Assembly: GCF_003628535.1 (NCBI RefSeq) | Contig: NZ_RBCI01000003.1 | Coordinates: forward strand, 705,296-769,295 | Length of the DNA: 64,000 bases | DNA from: Flavisolibacter nicotianae | GTDB lineage: Bacteria > Bacteroidota > Bacteroidia > Chitinophagales > Chitinophagaceae | Direction: 5' to 3' | Shown: positions 26,304 to 32,909 of the stretch, piece by piece | How the letters are laid out: each line of letters starts with the position of its first letter | Numbering within the stretch: the first letter of the stretch is position 1 | Program-made: the position numbers and the translations under genes | The notes under the pieces: generated by a model | What the model was told of the DNA's origin: nothing | Seen by the model: the letters and a program-made list of their open reading frames with translations, nothing else | Databases searched by the model: none

Positions 26304-27430
26304 TCCATCAGCGCCGCGACTTGTTGTGCCACAACCGGCGCCAGGGCAACGCCCATTCCGCTCATGCGCACCGCACAAAAAAGCGAAGGAGTCAGTTGTT
26401 TGACGATCGGTGTTTTTTCTTTGCCAAAAGCCATGATGCCGGACCACCGGTGCTCGATGATGTACTGGTTTTGAAACTGCGGCAGGATCACGTCTGCCAG
26501 GTAGGCCTCAAGTTCCTGTTGGATGCGTTGTGACGTATCCATTTCCGTTGTCGTCTCTTCTTCAAACGCTTTGTTTCTGGCACCGCCGAGTAGCACGCAA
26601 TTTCCGAGGTTGCGGAAATAATAAAAACCTTCATCCGAGTGAAAGGTGCCGTTAAAGGGAAGGTTTTTGATGGGAGAGGTGAGGAGCACCTGTCCTCGTG
26701 CCGGAACAATGTCTATCTCCGGCAGCAGTTCTCTTGTAAACGCATTGGTGCAAAGCAAGACCCGGCTAGCTGTAAAGTGAAAATGGTGGGCTGTTCGAAT
26801 AACCATTTTTTCATCGCCGGGTTCGAAGTGGGTAACCTCAATGCCATTCAATACGGAAACGCCCATGCGCCGCACTTTCTGCAACAGCGCCTGCAGCAGC
26901 TTGCCGGAATGAAGATAACCTTCGAGCTTGTTTTCCACGAGGTGGGCTGTTTTGCCAAAGCCGAATTCCCCGATCTTTTCATCCGCGAGGCGGTAGGTTT
27001 TCTTTGCGTTGGTAATGGGTTTTAAAAGGGAGTTGAGGTAGTCGATGTTTTCTTTTAATTTTTCCGGTGTCGTTGCACCATCGTACAATTCGTAGCCGCC
27101 GCACAGGTCGAAATCGATGCTTTTTTTACCAAAATATTTTTGGATTCGTTCCAGTCCTTTGAAGCGCATTTCGACCATAGAAAGCATTTTATCGGTCCCC
27201 ATCGTTTGGGCATCCCAGGCCAGTTCGCTCAGGCTTCCAAAGCAGGCAAAACCGGCATTCCGCGTGCTGGCTCCCGTTGGGATAATGCCCCTGTCGATGA
27301 CCGTGATCTTCCGCTCCGGATTCCGTTTTTTCAGGTAAAGTGCCGACCAAAGACCCACAAAGCCGCTTCCTACAATGACCACATCCTGGTGCGCAAAAAA
27401 GGTTTCCTTTTCCCAGATCGATACATTCAT
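26300..27430 (-). CDS. FAD-dependent amine/amino-acid oxidase (DAO family)
   Basis: 376 residues with the dinucleotide-binding motif VVIVGSGFVGLWSAL at residues 17-31 and the DAO fold features TGASTRNAGF and MSGMGVALAP at the C-terminus. The latter are typical of gamma-glutamylputrescine oxidase and sarcosine-oxidase-like enzymes. Reaction: FAD-linked oxidation of an amine or imino acid; the substrate is not identifiable. It is single and cytoplasmic. Its stop overlaps the M43 peptidase stop on the other strand, leaving no room for an intergenic terminator. Confidence 0.87.
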   Translation of the reverse strand: MNVSIWEKETFFAHQDVVIVGSGFVGLWSALYLKKRNPERKITVIDRGIIPTGASTRNAGFACFGSLSELAWDAQTMGTDKMLSMVEMRFKGLERIQKYFGKKSIDFDLCGGYELYDGATTPEKLKENIDYLNSLLKPITNAKKTYRLADEKIGEFGFGKTAHLVENKLEGYLHSGKLLQALLQKVRRMGVSVLNGIEVTHFEPGDEKMVIRTAHHFHFTASRVLLCTNAFTRELLPEIDIVPARGQVLLTSPIKNLPFNGTFHSDEGFYYFRNLGNCVLLGGARNKAFEEETTTEMDTSQRIQQELEAYLADVILPQFQNQYIIEHRWSGIMAFGKEKTPIVKQLTPSLFCAVRMSGMGVALAPVVAQQVAALMD

Positions 27431-27494
27431 GCCGCAAAGCTACTTTAACCCGCCATTAAGTTTCGGGCAATTACTTTCACAGGAAAGTATTTCT

Positions 27495-28232
27495 ATGAAA
27501 AAATTTCTTCTCCTGTTTTTTCTTGCTGCAAGTGCCGTTTCCCTCCAGGCACAGGGACTAAAAGGCCTGTTGAAAAAAGTGACCGGGGACTCTGCGCTTC
27601 GCCCAATCGTTTCGGCAACAAAAAGCAACGCCTTGTCGAATGATGAAATCATTAACGGCCTGAAAGAAGCCTTGCAGGTTGGCGCCGACAATGGAACAAA
27701 AAAGCTTTCGGCGGTTGATGGATTTTTTAAGGACGCGGCAATCAAGATCCTGATGCCCGAAGAAGCCAAAAAGGTGGAGCAGAAACTTCGTACTGTAGGG
27801 TTGGGCAAACAGGTAGACAATGCTATTCTTTCCATGAACCGTGCAGCTGAAAATGCTGCACAATCGGCAGCACCGATTTTCCTGAACGCCATCAAAGGTA
27901 TGTCGATCCAGGATGGAATCAGTATCTTGAAAGGAGGCGATTTTGCTGCCACCAATTTCCTGAAAACAAAAACCCTGGCTCAACTGACTGATGCATTCCG
28001 TCCGGTGATTGAACAATCGCTGCAAAAGGTAAATGCAACCAAATACTGGAACACGCTTTTCTCCACCTATAATACGTTCAGCCGCGAGAAGGTCAACCCG
28101 GATCTTTCTGCTTACGTGACCGAAAAAGCCCTTGCCGGTATCTTCTATCAGGTTGGACAGGAAGAACAAAAAATCCGCAAGGACCCGATGGCACGGACCA
28201 CCGACCTGCTGAAAAAGGTATTCGCAAAGTAG
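27495..28232 (+). CDS. DUF4197 domain protein
   Basis: 245 residues with a signal peptide (MKKFLLLFFLAASAVSLQAQ) and the DUF4197 fold: IINGLKEALQVGADNGTKKLS, then AIKILMPEEAKKVEQKLR, SMNRAAENAAQSAAPIFLNAI and the closing TDLLKKVF. The family is periplasmic, helical and of unknown function. The start at 27495 is set by the signal peptide; its promoter must lie inside or just upstream of the divergent oxidoreductase start at 27430. Confidence 0.9.
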   Translation: MKKFLLLFFLAASAVSLQAQGLKGLLKKVTGDSALRPIVSATKSNALSNDEIINGLKEALQVGADNGTKKLSAVDGFFKDAAIKILMPEEAKKVEQKLRTVGLGKQVDNAILSMNRAAENAAQSAAPIFLNAIKGMSIQDGISILKGGDFAATNFLKTKTLAQLTDAFRPVIEQSLQKVNATKYWNTLFSTYNTFSREKVNPDLSAYVTEKALAGIFYQVGQEEQKIRKDPMARTTDLLKKVFAK

Positions 28233-28280
28233 AAGGTAACATCGACCGGGCTTTTTGGCCGGCCATTCATTCGTTTCTCC

Positions 28281-29015
28281 TTAAAACGCAATGCCGATGG
28301 AGATGCCCGTTCGTATGCCGGGCAGAGCACCGCTGAAGTCTGCATTCACCCGCTTGTTTTCCCTGTCGACCATTACGGTGGATTTGTTTCGGATAAAGGG
28401 AAACTGGTCGAGAAACTCCCGTATGTTTTTTTCGGCTTCCCTGGCATCCACTTCCATCCACGGGATGGTATTGGAAACCTCCATGGCTTTAAGTGAATTG
28501 GTTGCCGAATTGATCTCGGGACCGAGGAAGAAAAAGTCGATAACAATGCGCTTGCCGACGATGAACTGTGCGCCCAGTTGAACGCCTACACCCAAACCGT
28601 TGTAATCATTGACAAAGTCGAAGATGGCTTTGCGATAGTTCAGCGTGCCGGTGCCCGTGCCTTCGCTGGTATGATGAACGTATTTGAAGAAGGGCTCGTA
28701 ATACAGTCCGCGCAGGTGTTTCCTGGAAAAATAGGTTCGATAACCGGCCAGGAAAGATGTGGCCTTCATGGTAAAATCTGCATCCTTGTCGTCGAATGTA
28801 AATGCATGCCGTGCCGTTGCCGGTAAGCCGATTTTCGCGGTCAGCGAGTTGCGTCCACCAAAATTGTATTCGGCCTGCAGCGAGGCGCTGCCAAGAAACA
28901 ATCCTGTCGGTGCCCATTTCAGGGTAATGTTTCGCGGAGGGTCGTTGGTTTTATCCTGTGCCACCGAACAAAGGGACAAAAAAAGGACGGCCAGGAAGAT
29001 GGGTGTTTTTTTCAT
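28281..29015 (-). CDS. small outer-membrane beta-barrel protein (DUF3575-like)
   Basis: 244 residues, signal peptide MKKTPIFLAVLFLSLCSVAQ, then alternating strand pattern with NITLKWAPTGLFLGSASLQ and YYEPFFKYVHH. The C-terminal IRTGISIGIAF ends in Phe, as expected of an outer-membrane barrel. The similarity to DUF3575-type proteins is from general pattern and not certain. It is convergent with the DUF4197 gene across a 48-base gap with a weak CCGG hairpin. Confidence 0.7.
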   Translation of the reverse strand: MKKTPIFLAVLFLSLCSVAQDKTNDPPRNITLKWAPTGLFLGSASLQAEYNFGGRNSLTAKIGLPATARHAFTFDDKDADFTMKATSFLAGYRTYFSRKHLRGLYYEPFFKYVHHTSEGTGTGTLNYRKAIFDFVNDYNGLGVGVQLGAQFIVGKRIVIDFFFLGPEINSATNSLKAMEVSNTIPWMEVDAREAEKNIREFLDQFPFIRNKSTVMVDRENKRVNADFSGALPGIRTGISIGIAF

Positions 29016-29065
29016 ACGTCACTGTCTGCATTTCTAAGAGGGAAAAAATCGAACCAACGCTGCAC

Positions 29066-29096
29066 AAAAAAAAGCCCGTCACGCAGACGGGCTTTC
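29066..29096 (-). terminator. terminator of lpdA
   Basis: Stem AAAGCCCGTC / GACGGGCTTT with a five-base loop; read on the minus strand it is followed by a run of T. It lies 25 bases beyond the lpdA stop. Confidence 0.9.
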
Positions 29097-29120
29097 AACG
29101 TTGTACCACTGAAATCCGGT

Positions 29121-30524
29121 TTACAGGTGAATGGCTTCTCCGTAGGCCACCTCGATGGCATCTTTGATGCTTTCGCTGATGGTGGGGTGGGGGTGGATGG
29201 AATCAAGTACTTCGTGGTACGTGGTTTCCAGTTTGCGGGCCACGACGGTTTCGGCAATGATCTCGGTTACATTGTAGCCGATCATGTGTGTGCCCAGCCA
29301 TTCGCCATACTTCGCGTCAAAGATTACTTTGATAAATCCTTCGGTATGACCGGCGGCGGAAGCCTTGCCCGATGCACTCAGCGGGAACTTGCCCACTTTT
29401 ACTTCGAAGCCGGCGTCTTTCGCCTGCTTTTCGGTCATGCCAACAGAGGCGATTTCCGGCGTGCAATACGTACATCCCGGTACGTTTGCATAGTCGAGTA
29501 TTTGCGGCTGGTGCTTGTATTTTTTTTCGTTGAAGGCGATGTTTTCCACGCAGATAATGCCTTCTTTCGATGCCACGTGCGCCAGTGCTTGGCCCGGCGT
29601 GCAATCGCCAATGGCGTAAATGCCCGGAACATTGGTCTGGTAATATTTGTCGGTAGAAATGCGGCCCTTATCCGATTTGATGCCCAGTTCTTCCAGGCCA
29701 ATGCCCTCGATATTTGGCTGGATGCCTACGGCACTCAACAGAACGTCCGCTTCCAGCGTCACTTCGCCATTCTGCGTTTTGACCGTGGCTTTTACACCAT
29801 TGCCCGATGTATCTACCTTGGTAACTTCGCTGTTGGTCATGATGTCAATGCCATTCTTCTTGAAGTTCTTTTCGAGTTCTTTGGAAATTTCTTCGTCTTC
29901 GACAGGCACCACCCGTGGGAGAAATTCAACGATAGTCACTTTGGTACCCATGCAGTTGTAGAAATAGCCGAACTCTACACCAATGGCGCCGCTGCCCACG
30001 ACAATCATGGATTTGGGCTGCTGGGGCAATACCATGGCTTCGCGGTAGCCGATGATCTTTTTCCCATCGATCGGCATAGCGGGCAGCTGGCGGCTGCGGG
30101 CACCGGTGGCCAGGATAATATGCTTTGTTTCAACCGTCTGCTTGCTGTTATCGGCAGCCGTCACCTCGATCTTGCCTTTGGCGACAAGTTTGCCAAAACC
30201 CATAATGACGTCGATCTTGTTTTTGCGCATCAGGAACTGAACGCCTTTGCTCATTTTATCGGCAACGCCCCTGCTCCGCTTGATCACGGCTTCGAAGTTG
30301 TGCTGGCCGGAGGCTTCAATACCAAAGTCCTTTGCGTGCTTGATGTATTCCATGACCTGGGCACTTTTCAGCAGTGCTTTAGTCGGAATACAGCCCCAGT
30401 TCAAACAAATTCCACCCAAACTTTCCTTTTCGATGATGGCCGTCTTAAAGCCAAGCTGTGCGGCACGGATAGCAGCTACATAACCGCCGGGACCCGAACC
30501 AATGACAACTACGTCGTATGCCAT
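29121..30524 (-). CDS. lpdA: dihydrolipoyl dehydrogenase (E3)
   Basis: Reoxidises dihydrolipoyl groups of 2-oxoacid dehydrogenase and glycine cleavage complexes with NAD+. 467 residues: FAD-binding VVVIGSGPGGYVAAI at the N-terminus, the redox-active disulfide GGICLNWGCIPTKA (Cys40, Cys45), an NAD-binding GSGAIGVEFG, and the C-terminal dimer motif HPHPTISE with the active-site His-Glu pair. The ATG at 30524 gives the canonical MAYDVVVIG start. The E2 subunit gene at 12703 is elsewhere in the window. A heptamer repeat array lies immediately upstream. Confidence 0.95.
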   Translation of the reverse strand: MAYDVVVIGSGPGGYVAAIRAAQLGFKTAIIEKESLGGICLNWGCIPTKALLKSAQVMEYIKHAKDFGIEASGQHNFEAVIKRSRGVADKMSKGVQFLMRKNKIDVIMGFGKLVAKGKIEVTAADNSKQTVETKHIILATGARSRQLPAMPIDGKKIIGYREAMVLPQQPKSMIVVGSGAIGVEFGYFYNCMGTKVTIVEFLPRVVPVEDEEISKELEKNFKKNGIDIMTNSEVTKVDTSGNGVKATVKTQNGEVTLEADVLLSAVGIQPNIEGIGLEELGIKSDKGRISTDKYYQTNVPGIYAIGDCTPGQALAHVASKEGIICVENIAFNEKKYKHQPQILDYANVPGCTYCTPEIASVGMTEKQAKDAGFEVKVGKFPLSASGKASAAGHTEGFIKVIFDAKYGEWLGTHMIGYNVTEIIAETVVARKLETTYHEVLDSIHPHPTISESIKDAIEVAYGEAIHL

Positions 30525-30527
30525 GTT

Positions 30528-30555
30528 GATTTACGATTTAAGATGTAAGATTTAA
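30528..30555 (-). repeat. period-7 repeat array in the lpdA leader
   Basis: Four units in plus-strand reading: GATTTAC, GATTTAA, GATGTAA, GATTTAA. They end three bases before the lpdA start codon. Sense-strand consensus TTAAATC. Confidence 0.8.
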
Positions 30556-30652
30556 TGGTTTTCAAGCGTCATTGCTGCCGCTTTTTTTCGCGTGGCGAAG
30601 CTAAAGGAAAAACGGCTTACTGGCAAAAGAGAAGCGAAGGGCGGAATGGCCC

Positions 30653-30660
30653 TAACTTTG
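30653..30660 (+). promoter_or_regulatory. -7 box TAACTTTG
   Basis: Perfect TAnnTTTG match, 14 bases before the ATG at 30675. No convincing -33 box. Confidence 0.5.
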
Positions 30661-30674
30661 CGCAACGAACTACG

Positions 30675-30896
30675 ATGGATAGCTTAAAAGAATACCTCGA
30701 AGAACTGATGGACCTGAAGCGGGTGGCCACGATCTCGTTCCGGTCGGTGGAAGGGGGCATGAGCACCGTGAAAGGACATATCGTGAAAATAGAGACAGTT
30801 TCCGGCAGAGACATCATTGAAACCGATGCCAGTATGGTGATCGGGGCTGACCAAATCCGGGAAGTCAACGGCCGGCGCTTCGAAAACATTTGCTAA
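30675..30896 (+). CDS. 73-residue conserved hypothetical, possible small beta-barrel (Sm/Rof-like)
   Basis: Starts MDSLKEYLEELMDLKRVATI. After an N-terminal helix the sequence alternates short beta-strand patterns (ISFRS, VKGHIVKIET, RDIIETDASMVIGADQIREV), like an Sm-like or Rho-antiterminator (Rof) barrel. That comparison is only by eye and uncertain. The ATG at 30675 is preferred over the upstream open frame because a TAACTTTG -7 box lies just before it. It precedes the rpmB cluster on the same strand with its own promoter candidate between. Confidence 0.65.
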   Translation: MDSLKEYLEELMDLKRVATISFRSVEGGMSTVKGHIVKIETVSGRDIIETDASMVIGADQIREVNGRRFENIC

Positions 30897-30955
30897 ACTT
30901 TTCTAAAGCGGTAAAAAAACTCAGCCATCAGACGGTAATTCTCAAATCATTTCCC

Positions 30956-30963
30956 TACTTTTG
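30956..30963 (+). promoter_or_regulatory. -7 box TACTTTTG of the rpmB cluster
   Basis: Perfect TAnnTTTG match, 22 bases before the rpmB ATG. The same octamer is embedded in the heptamer arrays before ftsY and the GH3 gene. Confidence 0.6.
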
Positions 30964-30985
30964 CCGTCCAAAATTTTTCCAAGTC

Positions 30986-31222
30986 ATGGCACGAGTATGT
31001 CAGGTTACAGGTAAGACGCCCATTGGAGGAAACAAAGTGTCTCACTCCAACATCAAAACAAAGCGTCGCTTTTTACCGAATTTGCAAACAAAGCGGTTCT
31101 TCTTAGCGGAAGAGAACAAGTGGATCACACTGAAGCTCACAACCGATGCAATCAGAACCATCAACAAAAAAGGATTATTTAACGTTGTAAAGGAGCTGCG
31201 GGCTCAAGGTCAACATATTTAA
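30986..31222 (+). CDS. rpmB: 50S ribosomal protein bL28
   Basis: 78-residue large-subunit protein with the family start MARVCQVTGKTPIGGNKVSH and the motif SNIKTKRRFLPNLQ. The open frame extends further 5', but the ATG at 30986 matches the family. It leads the rpmB-rpmG-DUF4295 cluster, a conserved order in Bacteroidota. The spacers between these three small genes are occupied by inverted octamer arrays. Confidence 0.97.
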   Translation: MARVCQVTGKTPIGGNKVSHSNIKTKRRFLPNLQTKRFFLAEENKWITLKLTTDAIRTINKKGLFNVVKELRAQGQHI

Positions 31223-31224
31223 TT

Positions 31225-31302
31225 AGCAAATATGCAAATCTGGGAATGTGAAAATTCAGTTCCATTTTCAAATTTGCTAATTTTCAAATTTTCAAATTAG
31301 CG
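31225..31302 (+). repeat. inverted pair of period-8 arrays between rpmB and rpmG
   Basis: The left half reads AGCAAATA, TGCAAATC, TGGGAATG, TGAAAATT (31225-31256). After a six-base spacer, the right half reads CATTTTCA, AATTTGCT, AATTTTCA, AATTTTCA, AATTAGCG (31263-31302). The left half is the reverse complement type of the right half, so the whole spacer can fold into a long imperfect hairpin. The rpmG ATG follows three bases later. Confidence 0.85.
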
Positions 31303-31305
31303 ATA

Positions 31306-31488
31306 ATGGCAAAGAAAGGAAACCGCGTACAGGTTATTCTGGAATGCACTGAGCAAAAGACAACCAGTGTTCCGGGAACCAGCCGATATATCACGGAAAA
31401 AAACAAAAAGAACAACCCTGAGCGTCTGGAGTTGAAAAAATACAACGCCAACCTGAAAAAGGTAACTGTTCACAAAGAGATAAAGTAG
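31306..31488 (+). CDS. rpmG: 50S ribosomal protein bL33
   Basis: 60-residue ribosomal protein with [37 protein letters not shown] and a basic C-terminus. It lacks the Cys pairs of zinc-binding L33 forms (one Cys only, in ECTEQ), so it is the C-minus type. It lies between rpmB and the DUF4295 gene; both flanking spacers are octamer arrays, which set its 5' and 3' untranslated regions. Confidence 0.97.
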   Translation: MAKKGNRVQVILECTEQKTTSVPGTSRYITEKNKKNNPERLELKKYNANLKKVTVHKEIK

Positions 31489-31490
31489 TT

Positions 31491-31570
31491 AGCAAATGTG
31501 CAAATGTGAAAATTTGAAAATGGTTTTCGTCATTTGCTAATTTTCAAATTTTCTAATTTTCAAATTATTC
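31491..31570 (+). repeat. inverted pair of period-8 arrays between rpmG and the DUF4295 gene
   Basis: Ten units in unbroken 8-base phase. Four are of reverse type (AGCAAATG, TGCAAATG, TGAAAATT, TGAAAATG), one is central (GTTTTCGT), then come forward type units (CATTTGCT, AATTTTCA, AATTTTCT, AATTTTCA) and AATTATTC. The ATG follows four bases later. It begins two bases after the rpmG stop. Confidence 0.88.
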
Positions 31571-31574
31571 TACC

Positions 31575-31748
31575 ATGGCAAAAGCAGCATCAAAAAACGC
31601 GAAAGTGAAAGACCAGAAGGCCGCCGCCGAAGCAAAGAACTGGTCAAAAGTGATCAGAGCTGTGCGTAGCCCGAAAACTGGTGCTTACACGTTTAAAGAG
31701 CAGATCGTTCACAAAGACAAGGTGAAAGATTTCCTGGCCCAGAAATAA
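31575..31748 (+). CDS. DUF4295 family small ribosome-associated protein (probable bL38)
   Basis: 57 residues, very basic (MAKAASKNAKVKDQKAAAEA then KNWSKVIRAVRSPKTGAYTF). This is the DUF4295 family, found directly after rpmB and rpmG in Bacteroidota. I believe it corresponds to the lineage-specific ribosomal protein bL38 described from a Flavobacterium ribosome structure, but that identity is from memory. Start at 31575 right after the octamer array; stop TAA at 31746-31748. Confidence 0.85.
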   Translation: MAKAASKNAKVKDQKAAAEAKNWSKVIRAVRSPKTGAYTFKEQIVHKDKVKDFLAQK

Positions 31749-31857
31749 TCGTGAAGGCTCGTCAACTGATTCAAGCTGTCCCGCATTGCGGAGATGGCTT
31801 TTGTTTTTTAATCAACAGTCAAACGGAAAACTTCAACGCCGGAAAGGCAGCCGTCGT

Positions 31858-31878
31858 ACTTTTGACTTTTTACTTTTG
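31858..31878 (+). repeat. period-7 array (ACTTTTG) in the ftsY leader
   Basis: Units ACTTTTG, ACTTTTT, ACTTTTG, followed by a seven-base AATAACT and the ATG in the same phase. Each TACTTTTG inside the array also matches the TAnnTTTG promoter box. Confidence 0.75.
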
Positions 31879-31885
31879 AATAACT

Positions 31886-32851
31886 ATGGGATTTTTCAAT
31901 AAACTTTTTGGCAAGAAAGAGAAGGAAAGCCTGGACGAAGGACTGCAAAAAACAAAAGAAACCTTCTTTTCAAAAGTTACCAAAGCCATCGCCGGCAAAA
32001 GCACGGTGGACGAAGAAGTGCTCGACAACCTGGAAGAGGCCCTGATCACCGCCGACGTCGGTTTGGATACAACGGTCCAAATCATCGAACGCATCGAAGA
32101 GCGGGTGTCGCGTGACAAATATGTCAGCACCGGTGACCTGAACAAAATCCTGCAGGACGAGATCGAAGCCACCCTCGTGGATGCTCCTTCTTCCAATGCC
32201 TATGATTTTCACTCCGAGCTTCCCTCCAAACCTTATGTGATCCTGGTGGTCGGTGTGAACGGCGTGGGAAAAACCACGACCATCGGCAAGCTTTCCTACA
32301 ATTTCAAAAAAGCCGGGAAAAACGTATTGCTGGGAGCCGCCGACACATTCCGGGCTGCAGCCGTTGACCAATTGACAATCTGGAGCGAACGGACAGGTGT
32401 ACCGATTGTCAAACAGGCCATGGGCTCGGATCCTGCAGCCGTGGCTTTCGATACTGTGCAAAGCGCCCTTTCGCGTGGCTCCGACGTTGTGCTGATCGAT
32501 ACGGCGGGCCGTCTTCACAACAAAGCCTATTTGATGGATGAACTGAGCAAGATCCGTCGGAGTGTGCAAAAAGTCATTCCGGGAGCACCGCACGAAGTGT
32601 TGCTGGTGCTCGACGGTTCAACCGGACAAAATGCAGTGGAACAGGCCAGGCAATTTACAGCCGCCACCGATGTCACTGCCCTCGCCATCACCAAGCTGGA
32701 TGGCACGGCAAAAGGCGGCGTGGTGCTGGCCATTGCCAACCAGTTTAAGATTCCGGTGAAGTTTATTGGAGTTGGGGAAAAAATGGAAGACCTGCTTGTT
32801 TTTGACAAGCATGAATTTGTGGACAGCCTGTTTAGTTTGAAAGGCGAATAA
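31886..32851 (+). CDS. ftsY: signal recognition particle receptor FtsY
   Basis: 321-residue SRP receptor GTPase that delivers ribosome-nascent chains to the membrane. A short N-terminal helical segment (MGFFNKLFGKKEKESLDEGL) replaces the long acidic A domain of E. coli, as usual in this phylum. The NG domain has the P-loop GVNGVGKTTTIGKL near residue 125, AADTFRAAAVDQL, DTAGRLHNKAYLMDEL, TKLDGTAKGG and the closing FIGVGEKMEDLLVF. ATG at 31886. A strong terminator follows. Confidence 0.97.
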   Translation: MGFFNKLFGKKEKESLDEGLQKTKETFFSKVTKAIAGKSTVDEEVLDNLEEALITADVGLDTTVQIIERIEERVSRDKYVSTGDLNKILQDEIEATLVDAPSSNAYDFHSELPSKPYVILVVGVNGVGKTTTIGKLSYNFKKAGKNVLLGAADTFRAAAVDQLTIWSERTGVPIVKQAMGSDPAAVAFDTVQSALSRGSDVVLIDTAGRLHNKAYLMDELSKIRRSVQKVIPGAPHEVLLVLDGSTGQNAVEQARQFTAATDVTALAITKLDGTAKGGVVLAIANQFKIPVKFIGVGEKMEDLLVFDKHEFVDSLFSLKGE

Positions 32852-32872
32852 AGACTTCGATTACATGAGCAG

Positions 32873-32904
32873 GAAACCCGGACGCCGCCAGGCATCCGGG
32901 TTTC
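32873..32904. terminator. bidirectional terminator between ftsY and the GH1/RmlD gene
   Basis: Perfect 10-bp stem GAAACCCGGA / TCCGGGTTTC with a 12-base GC-rich loop, between convergent genes. T-rich sequence follows weakly on each strand. Confidence 0.8.
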
Positions 32905-32909
32905 TTCGT

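Noticed and set aside
29127..30548. Plus-strand open frame of 473 codons opposite lpdA
   Set aside because: Full-length antisense shadow; lpdA motifs are complete on the minus strand.
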